A DNA stretch of 64,000 bases from Aerosticca soli. Its GTDB lineage: Bacteria; Pseudomonadota; Gammaproteobacteria; Xanthomonadales; Rhodanobacteraceae. The stretch is from positions 333,001-397,000 of the forward strand of contig NZ_AP018560.1 of NCBI RefSeq assembly GCF_003967035.1, read 5' to 3'. Below the pieces are notes generated by a model. That model worked only from the letters and a program-made list of their open reading frames with translations. It was not told the DNA's origin and made no database searches. Below are positions 28,302 through 42,252 of this stretch, in pieces; the stretch's first letter is position 1, and each line of letters starts with the position of its first letter. A program made the translations under genes and the position numbers.

Positions 28302-29408
28302 GTGCGCGCGCGTATGCGCGGCGTTTCTTCCTCTCTGGCGGCGGTGGACGCGACGGACGTGCCATTCCAATCTCCTACTCCACGGTCGCCTGCCGAGCCG
28401 TCACCCCAGCGTGAGGATGCGGCCGGGCTGGATGGCGCCGTGTCGCACCGCTTCCTGGATTCGGTGGCGCGCTTTACCGACCATCGCGATCTCGACGCGC
28501 TGGACCAGAGCCTTACCCTGTCGCTGGCCGAATTGACCGCGGCCCGCGCGGTGACGCTCTACAAGCGTGCGGATGATGCCGGCGCGCAGGGCGAGAGCAT
28601 GGTCCGCTGCTTCGCGCTCGAGGGTGGCTATGGCGTCGAGGCCGCGCAGCCTGGCGGGGACCAGCCCTGGCTGCAGTCGATGCGCCGTTGTGCCGAGCAG
28701 CGCCAGGGCTGGATCGAACGCATCGAGGCGGGGCATTGCCACGTGCTGGTGCCGATCCAGCGTGACGGGCAGGCGCTCGGTGCGTTGCTGCTCGAGAACG
28801 CCCGCTTCGCCGACGCGCTGCGCGTGCTGGTGGAGGGGTTTGCGCGCATCTATGCCAACTACACCGTGCTGCTGCACGAGAGCGAGCGCGACAAGCTGAC
28901 CGGGCTCTACAACCGCCGCACCTTCGAGCGTCAGCTGCAACGGCTGCTCGCCGGCGGCGGGCCGGTGTGGCTGGCGATCCTGGACATCGACCACTTCAAG
29001 CGCATCAATGACAGCTACGGCCACCTGTACGGCGACGAGGTGATCCTGCTGGTCGCCCGGCACATGCGTTCGGGGCTCGGTGCCGGCGACGTGCTGTTCC
29101 GCTTCGGTGGCGAGGAGTTCGTCGCCCTGCTCGGGGCGCCGGCGGCCGAGGATGCGCGCGCGCTGCTGGACAGGCTGCGCGCTCGCGTGGCCCAGCACGA
29201 TTTCCCGCAGATCGGGCAGGTCACGGTCAGCATCGGCTTTGCGCGCATCGGCATGCACGATTACCCGGCGAGCGTGCTCGACCGCGCGGACAAGGCGCTG
29301 TATTACGCCAAGAACCAGGGCCGCAACCGGGTGGAACAGTACGAGGCGCTGCTCGCTGCCGGCGCCTTTGCCACCGGCGCGCCCACCGGCAGCGTGGACC
29401 TGTTCTGA
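28284..29408 (+). CDS. diguanylate cyclase with N-terminal GAF-like sensor
   Basis: A 374-residue protein. Residues about 50-195 look like a GAF-type sensor (FLDSVARFTDHRDLDALDQSL; HVLVPIQRDGQALGALLLENA). The GGDEF domain begins at DKLTGLYNRRTFE (about 203) and carries an intact active-site GGEEF at residues 275-279, so it should make cyclic di-GMP. The RxxD inhibitory site five residues upstream is replaced by GAGD, so product inhibition is probably absent. No membrane segment is present. The exact start is uncertain: ATGs at 28284 and 28314 are both possible. Confidence 0.9.
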   Translation: MPIRGNVRARMRGVSSSLAAVDATDVPFQSPTPRSPAEPSPQREDAAGLDGAVSHRFLDSVARFTDHRDLDALDQSLTLSLAELTAARAVTLYKRADDAGAQGESMVRCFALEGGYGVEAAQPGGDQPWLQSMRRCAEQRQGWIERIEAGHCHVLVPIQRDGQALGALLLENARFADALRVLVEGFARIYANYTVLLHESERDKLTGLYNRRTFERQLQRLLAGGGPVWLAILDIDHFKRINDSYGHLYGDEVILLVARHMRSGLGAGDVLFRFGGEEFVALLGAPAAEDARALLDRLRARVAQHDFPQIGQVTVSIGFARIGMHDYPASVLDRADKALYYAKNQGRNRVEQYEALLAAGAFATGAPTGSVDLF

Positions 29409-29629
29409 TCGTCGCGGCCGGCGGGGCGGTGGCCGCGCCGGGGTGTTCGTGGCGACGGTGTTTCAGGGCTGGGCAGGTCCAGGTCGTCGCGGTCTTCCTC
29501 GTCGGGCAGCGGGTCGGGATCGGCGTCGCGTTCGGGATGCTGATGGCCGGGGTTGCGGATTTCCTCGAGCGGCGGCTGGATGCCGGGCTGCAGGATCGGC
29601 GGCTGCGGATTCATCGGGTTGAGCGGCAT
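29303..29629 (-). CDS. proline-rich small hypothetical protein (108 aa)
   Basis: The frame starts MPLNPMNPQPPILQPGIQPP and continues with an acidic, Pro/Asp/Glu-rich segment (DADPDPLPDEEDRDDLDLP). A near-ideal ribosome site (AAGGAG, seven bases before the ATG) argues that it is translated. The last third overlaps the 3' end of the diguanylate cyclase gene on the opposite strand and is less protein-like. Similar disordered P-E-D-rich small proteins occur in pseudomonads and xanthomonads; their role is unknown. Confidence 0.6.
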   Translation of the reverse strand: MPLNPMNPQPPILQPGIQPPLEEIRNPGHQHPERDADPDPLPDEEDRDDLDLPSPETPSPRTPRRGHRPAGRDDQNRSTLPVGAPVAKAPAASSASYCSTRLRPWFLA

Positions 29630-29725
29630 GGCGAGGCTCCTTTTTTCGAAAGGCGGGCCCCGAAGCTTCTCCATGCGGGCGTAAACGGCTTGCGAGCGTC
29701 CGGTGAAAGCGAGCCGCGATAAGGC

Positions 29726-31320
<1,595 letters not shown>

Positions 31321-31324
<4 letters not shown>

Positions 31325-31572
31325 GCCGCGCGCGCCTCGGCGGCTGGATGCTCGACCGCGAGCACGTCGACGAGCTTGCGGGTCTGGCTCAGCACCTGGG
31401 CCAGGCAATGTTCGTCGCCGATCACGGTGAGCACCAGGCGCGACACCGTGGGATCGTCGGTGACGCCGACGTGCAGCGATTCGATGTTGTGCCCGCGCGC
31501 GGCGAACAGTCCGGCCACGCGGACCAGCGCGCCGGCTTCGTTCTGCAGCAGGATCGACAGCGTGTGTTTCAT
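31321..31572 (-). CDS. ilvM: acetolactate synthase small subunit (IlvM/IlvH-like)
   Basis: An 83-residue ACT-domain protein (MKHTLSILLQNEAGALVRVAGLF, then RGHNIESLHVGVTDDPTVSR). It is the short regulatory subunit that pairs with the large subunit encoded just upstream; full IlvH proteins are about 160 residues, so this is the short IlvM-like form. GGAG precedes the ATG. It overlaps ilvA by 4 bp. Confidence 0.9.
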
Positions 31573-31601
31573 GGGGTGCACTCCAAAGAACGGGCGCCGC
31601 G

Positions 31602-33467
31602 CTAGAACATCGCGGTCGCCGGCGTGGCGTCCGGCGCGGGTTGCGCGTCGGCGCGGGCACGGATGAACGGGCCGGTGATCATTTCCCGGTAGCTCGCGCC
31701 GGGGCCGACCATCGGATAGACGCCGGCATCGGGGTCGATCAGCACTTCCAGGAAGGCGGGGCCGGGGAAGGCGAGGAAGTCCGCGACGGTGGCCTCCACC
31801 TCGGCCGGATCGCGCAGCCGCCGCGCCCAGGGGAAGCCGTCGGCCTCGGCGGCCTTGATGAAATCCTTCTTGTGCAGGCTCTTGTCGCTGCCGGAGAAGC
31901 GGCCCTTGAAGAACAGCTTCTGCCACTGGCGCACCATGCCGTCGCCCTGGTTGTTGAGCAGCAGCACCTTGATCGGCAGGCCGTAGGTGGTGACGGTTTC
32001 GAGCTCGCCCAGGTTCATGCGGATGCTGGCGTCGCCGTCGACGTCGATGACCAGCGCATCGGGCCGCGCGAACTGCGCGCCGATCGCCGCCGGCAGGCCG
32101 AAGCCCATGGTGCCCATCGAGCCGGAGGTGAGCAGCTGGCGCGGCGCGCGGAAGGAGAGGTATTGCGCGGCCCACATCTGGTGCTGGCCGACGCCGGTGC
32201 TGACGATGGCGCGGCCCTGCGTGTGCCGTTCGATCGCCTCCAGCACGGCGTAGGGCTGGATCAACGGGCTGGCGCGGTCGTAGTCCATCGCGTGTTCGCG
32301 CTTGAGCCGCGCCACGTGCGCGTGCCAGTCGGCCAGCTCACTGCGCACGCCATGCGCGCGGCCCCAGGCGGTCAGCCGTTCGAGCGCGCGTGCGAGCGGC
32401 CCCAGGTGATGCCAGTGCACGCGCTTGACCTTGTTGATCTCGGCCGGGTCGATGTCGATCTGCGCGATGAAGCGCGCGTTCGGCGCGAACGCCTCCGGCA
32501 CGCCGGCGACGCGATCGTCGAAGCGTGCGCCGAGCGCGAACAGGAAATCGCAATCCTCCACCGCGTAGTTGGCGTAGGCGGTGCCGTGCATGCCGAGCAT
32601 GCCGAGCGCGAGCGGATGGGTGCCGTCGAAGCCGCCCAGGCCCATCAGCGTGGTGGTGACCGGCACGCCGAAGGTGGCGACGAAGTCCGCCAGCGCGGCG
32701 GCCGCCTCGCCGGCGATCACGCCGCCGCCGGCGTAGATCAGCGGCCGCCGGGCCTTGGCGAAGGCGGCGAAGAATGCGGCGCAGTCGGCGTCGGCCAGTT
32801 CCGCCTGCATCACCTGCGCCAGCCGCGCACGATAGCCGGGCAGCGGCAGCTCGCCTTCGCCGGCAAAGCGCAGCATGGCGTTCTGCACGTCCTTGGGGAT
32901 GTCCACCACCACCGGACCGGGCCGGCCGCTGCGGGCGATGGTGAAGGCGCTGCGCAGCGTGGCCTCCAGCCGCGCCGGGTCGGTGACCAGGAACACGTGC
33001 TTGGCGCACGCGCCCATGATGTTGCTGATCGGCGCCTCCTGGAAGGCGTCGCTGCCGATCGCCGCGGTCGGCACCTGGCCGCAGATGACCACCATCGGCA
33101 CCGAGTCGGCCATCGCGTCGCGCACCGGCGTCACCGTGTTGGTGGCGCCGGGCCCGGAGGTGACGATGGCCACGCCCACGCGGCCGCTGGCGCGCGCATA
33201 GCCGGCGGCCATGAAGCCCGCGCCCTGCTCGTTGGCCGGCACGATCAGCGGCATCGGTTCGCCGCCGTCCGCCCGCGGATGCGCGGCGTTGTAGCGGAAC
33301 ACCGCGTCGTATACCGGCAGGATGGCGCCGCCCGAATAGCCGAAGAGTACGTCCACGCCCTCGTCGGCAAGCACCTGCACGACCACTTCGGCACCGCTCA
33401 GGGTGGCGCCGGCGCGTGGATGACGGGTGATGTCGCTCGGGGTGGCGGACTGGATTTGGGCGTTCAC
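31602..33467 (-). CDS. ilvG: acetolactate synthase large subunit
   Basis: A 621-residue ThDP/FAD enzyme that makes 2-acetolactate (valine, leucine) and 2-aceto-2-hydroxybutanoate (isoleucine). The catalytic glutamate lies in ANEQGAGFMAAGYARASG, the central domain has GARFDDRVAG, and the ThDP-Mg motif is DVDGDASIRMNLGELETV to LLLNNQGDGMV. The GTG start follows GAAGGAAAT. It lies 55 bp after the ilvC stop and 29 bp before ilvM. Confidence 0.96.
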   Translation of the reverse strand: MNAQIQSATPSDITRHPRAGATLSGAEVVVQVLADEGVDVLFGYSGGAILPVYDAVFRYNAAHPRADGGEPMPLIVPANEQGAGFMAAGYARASGRVGVAIVTSGPGATNTVTPVRDAMADSVPMVVICGQVPTAAIGSDAFQEAPISNIMGACAKHVFLVTDPARLEATLRSAFTIARSGRPGPVVVDIPKDVQNAMLRFAGEGELPLPGYRARLAQVMQAELADADCAAFFAAFAKARRPLIYAGGGVIAGEAAAALADFVATFGVPVTTTLMGLGGFDGTHPLALGMLGMHGTAYANYAVEDCDFLFALGARFDDRVAGVPEAFAPNARFIAQIDIDPAEINKVKRVHWHHLGPLARALERLTAWGRAHGVRSELADWHAHVARLKREHAMDYDRASPLIQPYAVLEAIERHTQGRAIVSTGVGQHQMWAAQYLSFRAPRQLLTSGSMGTMGFGLPAAIGAQFARPDALVIDVDGDASIRMNLGELETVTTYGLPIKVLLLNNQGDGMVRQWQKLFFKGRFSGSDKSLHKKDFIKAAEADGFPWARRLRDPAEVEATVADFLAFPGPAFLEVLIDPDAGVYPMVGPGASYREMITGPFIRARADAQPAPDATPATAMF

Positions 33468-33522
33468 GGATGGATTTCCTTCGGGTCTTGATGCGGACGG
33501 GCGGCTTCGGGCGGGGAGGGCG

Positions 33523-34533
33523 TCAGCCGGTCTTCTGCAGCGGCTCGGCGGCCGGCTGCGCGGCGGCCTTGAGCCAGGGCATGCGCGCGCGCAGGCGCTT
33601 GCCGACCTCCTCGACCGGATGTTCCAGATCGGCCTGCTTGTAGCGCTTGTAGTTGGGCAGCCCGGCCTGGTACTCGGCGATCCAGGCCTTGGCGAAGGTG
33701 CCGTCCTGGATGTCCTTGAGCACCTCTTTCATGCGCTCCTTGGTGGCCGCGTCGATGATCCGCGGGCCGCTCACGTAGTCGCCGTACTGCGCGGTCTCGG
33801 AGACGAACTCGAGCATGCGCGTGATGCCGCCCTCGTAGAACAGGTCGACGATCAGCTTGAGCTCGTGCAGCACCTCGTAATAGGCGATTTCGGGCTGATA
33901 GCCGGCTTCGACCAGGGTCTCGAAGCCGGCCTGCACCAGCGCGCTGGCGCCGCCGCACAGCACGGCCTGTTCGCCGAACAGGTCGGTCTCGGTCTCTTCC
34001 TTGAAGTCGGTCTTGATCAGCATGGCGCGGCCGCCGCCGATGCCGTCGGCATAGGCCTTGGCCTTGGCCTCGGCCTGGCCGCTGACGTCCTGATACACCG
34101 CCCAGATGCACGGCACGCCGCGGCCGATCTCGTACTCGCGGCGCACCAGCGCGCCCGGTCCCTTGGGCGCGACCAGGATCACGTCGATGTCCTTGCGCGG
34201 CTCGATCTGCTTGAAGTGCACGTTGAAGCCGTGCGCGAACAACAGTGCCGCGCCGGGCTTGATGTTGGGCTCGATGGCTTCCTTGTAGAGCTTCGGCTGC
34301 ACCATGTCGGGGGTGAGCACGGCGACGAGGTCGGCATCCTTCACCGCCTCGGCCGGCTCGGCGACGTTGAAGCCCTCGGCGCGGGCCTTTTCCCACGAGG
34401 GGCCGCCCTTGCGTACGCCGACCACGACGTCGAGGCCCGAATCGCGCAGGTTGAGGGCGTGGGCGCGGCCCTGGCTGCCGTAGCCGAGCACGGCGATGCG
34501 GGCGTGGGCGAGCGGGTTGCTTGGGGTGTTCAT
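33523..34533 (-). CDS. ilvC: ketol-acid reductoisomerase (NADP+), class I
   Basis: A 336-residue class I enzyme, the short form common outside enterobacteria. The Rossmann motif [19 protein letters not shown] occupies about residues 15-33. Metal and substrate residues lie in [12 protein letters not shown] and [19 protein letters not shown]. It carries out the alkyl shift and reduction in the isoleucine/valine path. Its ATG overlaps the ilvD stop as ATGA. A three-unit GGACGTCC-like array lies 28-51 bp upstream of the ATG, inside ilvD. Confidence 0.97.
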   Translation of the reverse strand: MNTPSNPLAHARIAVLGYGSQGRAHALNLRDSGLDVVVGVRKGGPSWEKARAEGFNVAEPAEAVKDADLVAVLTPDMVQPKLYKEAIEPNIKPGAALLFAHGFNVHFKQIEPRKDIDVILVAPKGPGALVRREYEIGRGVPCIWAVYQDVSGQAEAKAKAYADGIGGGRAMLIKTDFKEETETDLFGEQAVLCGGASALVQAGFETLVEAGYQPEIAYYEVLHELKLIVDLFYEGGITRMLEFVSETAQYGDYVSGPRIIDAATKERMKEVLKDIQDGTFAKAWIAEYQAGLPNYKRYKQADLEHPVEEVGKRLRARMPWLKAAAQPAAEPLQKTG

Positions 34534-36245
34534 GCGGTGACTCCAGTGGGGTTGTTCGATGGATGGATGGACGTCTGGACGGCCACGGCGGCGCCGGGAC
34601 CGGGATGGGTGGTGGCGCCGTCGGACGCCGAGCCGACCATCAGCGCGTACTTGGCCAGCGCGCCGCGGGTGACCTTGGGCGCCGGCGGCTGCCAGCGCGC
34701 GCGCCGGCTGGCGAGATCGGCGTCGGTGGTGATGGTGCGGGCCACCGCGTCGATGACGATGCGGTCGCCGTCCTCGAGCAGGCCGATCGGCCCGCCGCGC
34801 GCGGCTTCCGGCGCGATGTGGCCGACCATGAAACCGTGGGTGGCGCCGGAGAAGCGGCCGTCGGTGATCAGCGCGACGTCGTCGCCCAGGCCGCGGCCGA
34901 TCAGCGCGGCGGTGACGCCGAGCATCTCGCGCATGCCCGGGCCACCGGCCGGGCCTTCGTTGCGGATCACCACCACCTCGCCCTTGGCGATGCGGCCGGA
35001 CTGCACCGCGGCGAAGCAGGCTTCCTCGCTCTCGAACACCCGTGCGCGGCCCTCGAAGTGCGTGGTGCCCTTGCCGGCGAGCTTGAGGATGCAGCCTTCC
35101 GGGGCGAGGTTGCCGTACAGGATGGAATAGCCGCCGCGCGGCTTGAGCGGCGCGGTGACCGGGTGCACCACGTCCTGCCTTTCCGCGCGCGGCGCGGCGG
35201 CGGCTTCCTCGAACAGCGAGCGGCCGGTGACGGTGGGGGTGTCCTCGAGCATGCCGGCGGCGATGAGTTCCTGCGCCACCCGCGCGCTGCCGCCGGCGCC
35301 GAACAGCTCCACCGCGGTGTAGCGCCCGCCGGGCAGCAGGTCGGCGATCACCGGCGTCTGTTCGGAGGCGGGCTGGAAATCCTCCAGCGTCCACGGCGTG
35401 CCGGCCTCGCGCGCGATCGCCAGCAGATGCAGCACGGCATTAGTCGAGCCGGCGGTGGCGGCGACCATGCGCGCGGCATTGGCGAAGGCGGTGCGGGTGA
35501 GCAGCGCGCGCGGCGTGCGGTTGTCCTTCAGGCACGCCATCACCAGCTCGCCGCAGCGGTAGGCGGCATGTTTCTTTGCCGGGTGGGTGGCCGGGATGTC
35601 GTTGAAACCCAGCGGCGACAGGCCCAGCGTGGACAGCACCATCGCCATGGTGTTGGCGGTGAACTGGCCGCCGCAGGCGCCCGCACCGGGGCAGGCATCG
35701 CGTTCCACCGCTGTGAGTTCGGCCTCGTCGATCTTGCCCGCGCCGTAGGCGCCGACCGCCTCGAACACCTGCTGGATGGTGATCGGATGGCCCTCGTGGG
35801 TGCCGTGCGCAATGGTGCCGCCGTAGAGCGCCACCGCCGGGATGTCGAGCCGTGCCATCGCCATCGCCGCGGCGGGGATGGTCTTGTCGCAGCCGCACAG
35901 CACCACCATCGCGTCCAGGCAGTGGCCGTCCACCGCCAGCTCGATCGAATCGGCGATCAGCTCGCGGCTGACCAGCGAGGCGCGCATGCCCGGCGTACCC
36001 ATGGCGATGCCGTCGGTCACCGCGATGGTGTTGAACTCCACCGGCGTGCCGCCGGCGGCACGGATGCCCTCGGCCGCGGCGGCGGCCAGCTCGCGCAGGT
36101 TGAGGTTGCACGGCGAGACGTTGGACCAGGTGTGCACCACCGCGACCAGCGGCTTGGCGATGGCGGCGTCGTCCATGCCGACCGCGCGCAGCATGGCGCG
36201 TGCCGGGGCGCGGTCGGGTCCGCGTTTGATGAGATCACTGCGCAT
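34530..36245 (-). CDS. ilvD: dihydroxy-acid dehydratase
   Basis: A 571-residue Fe-S dehydratase catalysing the third step of isoleucine/valine synthesis. Cluster cysteines are in [15 protein letters not shown] and [18 protein letters not shown], and [17 protein letters not shown] is a family signature. Length and cysteine pattern fit the shorter IlvD subfamily. A TGGAG ribosome site precedes the ATG, and a large terminator-like hairpin ends only 21 bp upstream, leaving no room for a separate promoter after it. Confidence 0.96.
   Translation of the reverse strand: MRSDLIKRGPDRAPARAMLRAVGMDDAAIAKPLVAVVHTWSNVSPCNLNLRELAAAAAEGIRAAGGTPVEFNTIAVTDGIAMGTPGMRASLVSRELIADSIELAVDGHCLDAMVVLCGCDKTIPAAAMAMARLDIPAVALYGGTIAHGTHEGHPITIQQVFEAVGAYGAGKIDEAELTAVERDACPGAGACGGQFTANTMAMVLSTLGLSPLGFNDIPATHPAKKHAAYRCGELVMACLKDNRTPRALLTRTAFANAARMVAATAGSTNAVLHLLAIAREAGTPWTLEDFQPASEQTPVIADLLPGGRYTAVELFGAGGSARVAQELIAAGMLEDTPTVTGRSLFEEAAAAPRAERQDVVHPVTAPLKPRGGYSILYGNLAPEGCILKLAGKGTTHFEGRARVFESEEACFAAVQSGRIAKGEVVVIRNEGPAGGPGMREMLGVTAALIGRGLGDDVALITDGRFSGATHGFMVGHIAPEAARGGPIGLLEDGDRIVIDAVARTITTDADLASRRARWQPPAPKVTRGALAKYALMVGSASDGATTHPGPGAAVAVQTSIHPSNNPTGVTA
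34561..34584. promoter_or_regulatory. tandem 8-bp array upstream of ilvC (site C)
   Basis: Three consecutive octamers: GGATGGAT, GGACGTCT, GGACGGCC, in the 3' end of ilvD just ahead of ilvC. The centre unit matches the GGACGTCC unit of the arrays ahead of the leu and thr leaders; the outer units are weaker. Regulator unknown. Confidence 0.4.
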
Positions 36246-36266
36246 GAAGGCTCCAGGTTGATGATG

Positions 36267-36359
36267 AAAAAAACCGCAGGCATGGACCGGTTCCGACGTC
36301 GGGGAGGGACGCCGGAGCGGGGATGGCTCTCCTTACAGGAACCGGTCGCATGCCGCGGC
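36267..36359 (-). terminator. long-stem terminator or attenuator between leuB and ilvD
   Basis: On the minus strand, arms built from GCATG-C-GACCGGTTCC and GGAACCGGTC-C-ATGCC pair across a loop of about 40 bases, extended by CCGC/GCGG at the base, and are followed by seven Ts (36273-36267). This would end leuB transcripts. Because ilvD starts 21 bp after the T run, some transcription must pass it or be regulated there. Confidence 0.7.
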
Positions 36360-36380
36360 TAAAAAAGTGCATGGCCGGCC

Positions 36381-37478
36381 TCAGCCACAGGCCCGCGCCC
36401 CGCTGAAAAAGGCGCGCCGGGTGGTGGCGTGGTCCTCGAGCGCGGTCAGCACCGCCTGAAGGACCGCGTCGGTGCCGGCCGTGCCGCCGAGATCGCGCGT
36501 GCGCGGGCCGTGCTCGACGACCTGCGCCACCGCCGCCTCCACCGCCTGCGCCTCGCCTTCCAGGCCGAGCGAATGCCGCAGCAGCAACGCGGCGGAGAGG
36601 ATCGCGCCCAGCGGATTGGCCAGGCCCTGGCCGGCGATGTCCGGCGCCGAGCCGTGGATCGGCTCGTACAGGCCGCAGTTGCCCTCGCCCAGCGAGGCCG
36701 AGGGCAGCAGGCCGAGCGAGCCGGCCAGCGCGGCGGCCTCGTCGGTGAGGATGTCGCCGAACAGGTTCTCGGTGACCACCACGTCATAGCGCGCCGGCTG
36801 GGTCAGCAGCAGCATCGCCATCGAGTCGACCAGCTGGTGCTCCAGGGTGACGTCCGGATAGTCGGCGGCCACGCGCATCACGGTGGCGCGCCACAGCCGC
36901 GAGGTCTCCAGCACGTTGGCCTTGTCCACCGAGGTGACGTGCTTGCGGCGGCCGCGCGCCAGCGCGAAGGCACGACGGGCGACGCGCTCGATTTCGGCCA
37001 CGGTGTACCGGCACTCGTCGGTGGCGGCGTCGGCGCTGCGCGTCTTGGTGCCGAAGTAGGCGCCGCCGGTCAGTTCGCGTACGAACAGCACGTCGACGTC
37101 TTTCAGCTTTTCGTCCTTGAGCGGCGACAGCGCGGCGAGTGCCGGGTGCACGCTGAGCGGGCGCAGGTTGGCATACACGCCCAGGGCCGCACGCAGCGCG
37201 AGCAGGCCCTGCTCGGGACGCACCTTGGCCGCGGGGTCGGACCACTTCGGTCCGCCCACCGCGCCGAGCAGCACCGCGTCGGCGGACTGGCAGGCGGCGA
37301 GCGTCGTCGCCGGCAGGGGCTCACCGGTGGTGTCGATGGCGATGCCGCCGATCGGGTGTTCCTCGACGGCGAACGCGTGCTCGTAATGCGCGGCGACGGC
37401 GTTCAGCACGGCGACCGCGGCCGCGGTGACTTCCGGGCCGATGCCGTCGCCGGGCAGGGTGACGATGCGGGCTTTCAT
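36381..37478 (-). CDS. leuB: 3-isopropylmalate dehydrogenase
   Basis: A 365-residue NAD-dependent decarboxylating dehydrogenase, third enzyme of leucine synthesis. [10 protein letters not shown] at the start, [34 protein letters not shown] and the metal aspartates in [12 protein letters not shown] are all present, as is the NAD motif [18 protein letters not shown]. The ATG overlaps the leuD stop as ATGA. Confidence 0.97.
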   Translation of the reverse strand: MKARIVTLPGDGIGPEVTAAAVAVLNAVAAHYEHAFAVEEHPIGGIAIDTTGEPLPATTLAACQSADAVLLGAVGGPKWSDPAAKVRPEQGLLALRAALGVYANLRPLSVHPALAALSPLKDEKLKDVDVLFVRELTGGAYFGTKTRSADAATDECRYTVAEIERVARRAFALARGRRKHVTSVDKANVLETSRLWRATVMRVAADYPDVTLEHQLVDSMAMLLLTQPARYDVVVTENLFGDILTDEAAALAGSLGLLPSASLGEGNCGLYEPIHGSAPDIAGQGLANPLGAILSAALLLRHSLGLEGEAQAVEAAVAQVVEHGPRTRDLGGTAGTDAVLQAVLTALEDHATTRRAFFSGARACG

Positions 37479-38080
37479 GCGTGCACTCCCAAGGTTTCGG
37501 GCCGGCGCTCGTGCGCACGGGCGAAGGCCGCGATCTCGGCCTGGTGCTGCAACAGGTAGCCGAGCTGGTCGACGCCGTTGAGCAGGCAGTGGCGGGCGAA
37601 GGGTTCCAGCGCGAAGCCGATGCGGCCGCCGTCGGGCAGCTCCACGTACTGGCCGGCGACGTCGATGGAAAGCTCGATGCCCGGATGCTCGAGCAGCCAG
37701 CGGTGCTCGGCCTCGTCCAGCACGATGGCGAGCAGGCCGTTCTTGAGCGCGTTGTTGCGGAAGATGTCGGCGATCTCGCTGCACAGCACCGCCTGGATGC
37801 CGTAGTCCAGCAGTGCCCACGGCGCGTGCTCGCGCGAGGAGCCGCAGCCGAAGTTGCGTCCGGCAACGAGGATCGCGCAGCCCCTGGCCTCGGGGCGGTT
37901 GAGCGGGAAGTCCGGGTTGTCGCGGCCGTCGGGCAGGTAGCGCCAGTCGTTGAAGCACACCTTGCCCAGGCCCTCGCGCGAGGTGGTGGTGAGGAAGCGC
38001 GCCGGGATGATGCGGTCGGTGTCGATGTTCTCGTCCGCGAGCACGGCGGTGCGCGAATGGATGCGGGTGATCGGTTTCAT
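37475..38080 (-). CDS. leuD: 3-isopropylmalate dehydratase small subunit
   Basis: A 201-residue swivel-domain subunit. Signatures are [32 protein letters not shown] and [11 protein letters not shown]. With LeuC it isomerises 2- to 3-isopropylmalate. It overlaps leuC and leuB by 4 bp each, so translation of the run is coupled. Confidence 0.97.
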   Translation of the reverse strand: MKPITRIHSRTAVLADENIDTDRIIPARFLTTTSREGLGKVCFNDWRYLPDGRDNPDFPLNRPEARGCAILVAGRNFGCGSSREHAPWALLDYGIQAVLCSEIADIFRNNALKNGLLAIVLDEAEHRWLLEHPGIELSIDVAGQYVELPDGGRIGFALEPFARHCLLNGVDQLGYLLQHQAEIAAFARAHERRPETLGVHA

Positions 38081-39492
38081 GCGGCGACCTCGGTCAGGAA
38101 GGTGCGCGGATCGACCAGCCGGCCGGCCACGGCGGCGGCGGCGGCGGTGGCGGGGCTGGCCAGCACGGTGCGCGCGCACTTGCCCTGGCGGCCTTCGAAG
38201 TTGCGGTTGGAAGTGGAGACGACGAGTTGTCCGGGCGCGGCCAGATCGCCGTTCATGCCGATGCACATCGAGCAGCCCGGCACGCGCCATTCGGCACCGG
38301 CGGCGAGGAACACCTCGTGCAGCCCTTCCGCCTCGGCGGCGCGGCGCACCGCCTCGGAGCCCGGCACCACCAACATGCGCACGCCGTCGGCCACGCGTCG
38401 CCCGGCCAGTATCCGCGCCGCTTCACGCAGGTCCGACAGGCGTGAGTTGGTGCAGCTGCCGAGGAACACCACGTCGACCGGCGTGCCGGCCATCGGCTTG
38501 CCCGCCTCCACGCGCATGTAGTCGAGTGCCCGCCGCTCGGGCAGGCCGCGCGCGGCGGGCACCGGCGCGTCGATGGCGACCGCCATGCCCGGGTGGGTGC
38601 CGTAGGTGACGGTGGGACGCACCTCGCGCGCGTCGATGCGCACCTCGCGGTCGTAATGCGCGCCCGGGTCGGTTTTCAGCGTGCGCCAGTACGCCACCGC
38701 GCGGTCCCAGTCCTCGCCCTGCGGCGCGCGCGGGCGGCCGGCGAGCCAGGCGAAGGTGGTTTCGTCCGGTGCGATCAGTCCCGCGCGCGCACCGGCCTCG
38801 ATCGACATGTTGCACACGGTCATGCGCTCTTCCATCGACAGCGCCTCGATCGCCGCGCCGCGGTACTCGATGACGTGGCCGGTGCCGCCGTCGACGCCGA
38901 TGCGGCCGATGATGTGCAGGATGAGATCCTTGGCGCCGACGCCCGCGGGCAGTGCGCCATCGACGTGGATCGCGAGCGTCTTCGGTTTCCTCTGCAGCAG
39001 GCACTGGGTGGCCAGCACGTGGCCGACCTCGGTGGTGCCGATGCCGAAAGCCAGCGCACCGAACGCGCCGTGGGTGGAGGTGTGGCTGTCGCCGCAGACG
39101 ATGGTCATGCCCGGCTGGGTGGCGCCGAGCTCCGGGCCGATCACATGGACGATGCCGCGCTCGCTGCTGTCCCAGCCGTAGAGTTCGATGCCGAAGGCGC
39201 GGCAGTTTTCCTCCAGCTGCGCGACCTGCGCCTTCGCCTCGGCGGTGGCGTAGGGCCGCTCGCCGTCGGCGCCGGGCGGCAGCGTGGGTGTGGAGTGGTC
39301 CAGCGTGGCGAGGGTGCGGTCCGGGCGCGCCACGGCGAGGCCACGCGCGCGCAGCTCGTCGAACGCCTGCGGCGAAGTCACCTCGTGCACCAGGTGCAGG
39401 TCTATGTACAGGATCGCCGGCGTGTCGGCGGTCTCGGGCGCGACCAGGTGGTCGTCCCACAGCTTGTCGAACAGGGTGCGCGGCGCGCTCAT
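38077..39492 (-). CDS. leuC: 3-isopropylmalate dehydratase large subunit
   Basis: A 471-residue aconitase-family [4Fe-4S] subunit. Cluster cysteines lie in [13 protein letters not shown] and in [45 protein letters not shown] and the N-terminal LFDKLWDDH are standard. Its ATG overlaps the ilvE stop as ATGA. Confidence 0.97.
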   Translation of the reverse strand: MSAPRTLFDKLWDDHLVAPETADTPAILYIDLHLVHEVTSPQAFDELRARGLAVARPDRTLATLDHSTPTLPPGADGERPYATAEAKAQVAQLEENCRAFGIELYGWDSSERGIVHVIGPELGATQPGMTIVCGDSHTSTHGAFGALAFGIGTTEVGHVLATQCLLQRKPKTLAIHVDGALPAGVGAKDLILHIIGRIGVDGGTGHVIEYRGAAIEALSMEERMTVCNMSIEAGARAGLIAPDETTFAWLAGRPRAPQGEDWDRAVAYWRTLKTDPGAHYDREVRIDAREVRPTVTYGTHPGMAVAIDAPVPAARGLPERRALDYMRVEAGKPMAGTPVDVVFLGSCTNSRLSDLREAARILAGRRVADGVRMLVVPGSEAVRRAAEAEGLHEVFLAAGAEWRVPGCSMCIGMNGDLAAPGQLVVSTSNRNFEGRQGKCARTVLASPATAAAAAVAGRLVDPRTFLTEVAA

Positions 39493-40483
39493 GCCGTCAC
39501 CTTCGCCGCCGGCTGGGTCTGTCCTTCCTGGGCCGCGCGGACGGCTTCGCCCGCCGGGCTGGCGGTGCCGGCTTCCGTCACCACCGTGAGCCAGCCCCAG
39601 CGATCGACTGTCTGGCCGGAGAACAGGCCGAAAAAGGCCTCGCGCAGCGCGCGGGTCACGGGGCCGACCTCGCCGTTGCCGACCGGCTTGCGGTCGACCG
39701 AACGGATCGGCGTGATCTCCGCCGCGGTGCCGGTGAGGAAGGCCTCGTCGGCGCTGTACAGCGCCTCGCGCGGCAGGTCGCGCTCCTCCACGGCGATGCC
39801 GAGTTCGGCGGCCAGCGTGATCACGCTGTCGCGGGTGATGCCGGCGAGCAGGCCGGCGCTGACCGGCGGCGTATACAGGCGCCCCTTCCTGACCAGGAAC
39901 AGGTTCTCGCCGGCGCCCTCGCTGAGCAGCCCGTTGTAGCCGAGCGCGATGCCCTCGTCGTAGCCGTTGCGCCGCGCCTCCAGCGCGATCAGCTGGCTGG
40001 AAAGGTAGTTGCCGCCGGCCTTGGCCCAGCTCGGAAAGGTGTTTGGCGCCGGCCGGTGCCAGGACGACACGCACACGTCCGCGCCGCGCTCGGCCGCCTC
40101 GCCCAGATACGCGCCCCAGTTCATCGCCATGATCGCCACCTCGACCGGCGCCCCCGGCTTGGGCAGCACGCCCAGGCCGCCGGCGCCGCGGAACACCACC
40201 GGCCGCACGTAGGCCGATGACATGCGATTGGCGCGGATCAGCTCCAGGCAGGCGGCGTTGATGTCCTCCTCGCTGTAGCCGACCTCGATCTCGTATACCC
40301 GCGCCGACTCGAACAGACGGCGGGTGTGGTCGGCCAGGCGGAAATAGGCCGGTCCGCGCGGGGTGGCGTAGACCCGCTCGCCCTCGAACACCGAGGAGCC
40401 GTAATGCAGCGCATGCGTGCTGACATGCACGGTGGCCTCGGCCCAGGGTTTGATGCGGCCGTTGTGCCAGAGGTAGGGGGTAT

Positions 40484-40487
<4 letters not shown>
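39489..40487 (-). CDS. ilvE: branched-chain amino acid aminotransferase
   Basis: A 332-residue fold-type IV PLP aminotransferase for the last step of isoleucine, valine and leucine synthesis. [16 protein letters not shown] lies near the N-terminus, the PLP lysine in [18 protein letters not shown], and [17 protein letters not shown] and [12 protein letters not shown] follow. Placing ilvE between leuA and leuC is an uncommon order. Its ATG overlaps the leuA stop. The C-terminal 30 residues are a non-conserved Ala/Thr-rich tail. Confidence 0.95.
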
Positions 40488-42136
<1,649 letters not shown>

Positions 42137-42173
42137 CGTCGGGTCTCCGCGGTGCGTCGCTTCGAGGGGCAAC

Positions 42174-42203
42174 AAAAAACCCCGCGCCATCTCTGGTGCG
42201 GGG
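42174..42203 (-). terminator. leu operon attenuator (intrinsic terminator)
   Basis: On the minus strand CCCCGC-A-CCA-GAGA-TGG-C-GCGGGG is followed by TTTTTT. It lies between the Leu/Val/Ile-rich leader peptide and leuA, the place of a classical attenuator terminator. Leader stalling would be expected to favour an alternative hairpin and read-through. Confidence 0.88.
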
Positions 42204-42252
42204 TTCTTCGGGAGTCTTCAGGTCTACTTTTAAGCTACCTGGACACGCGCCC

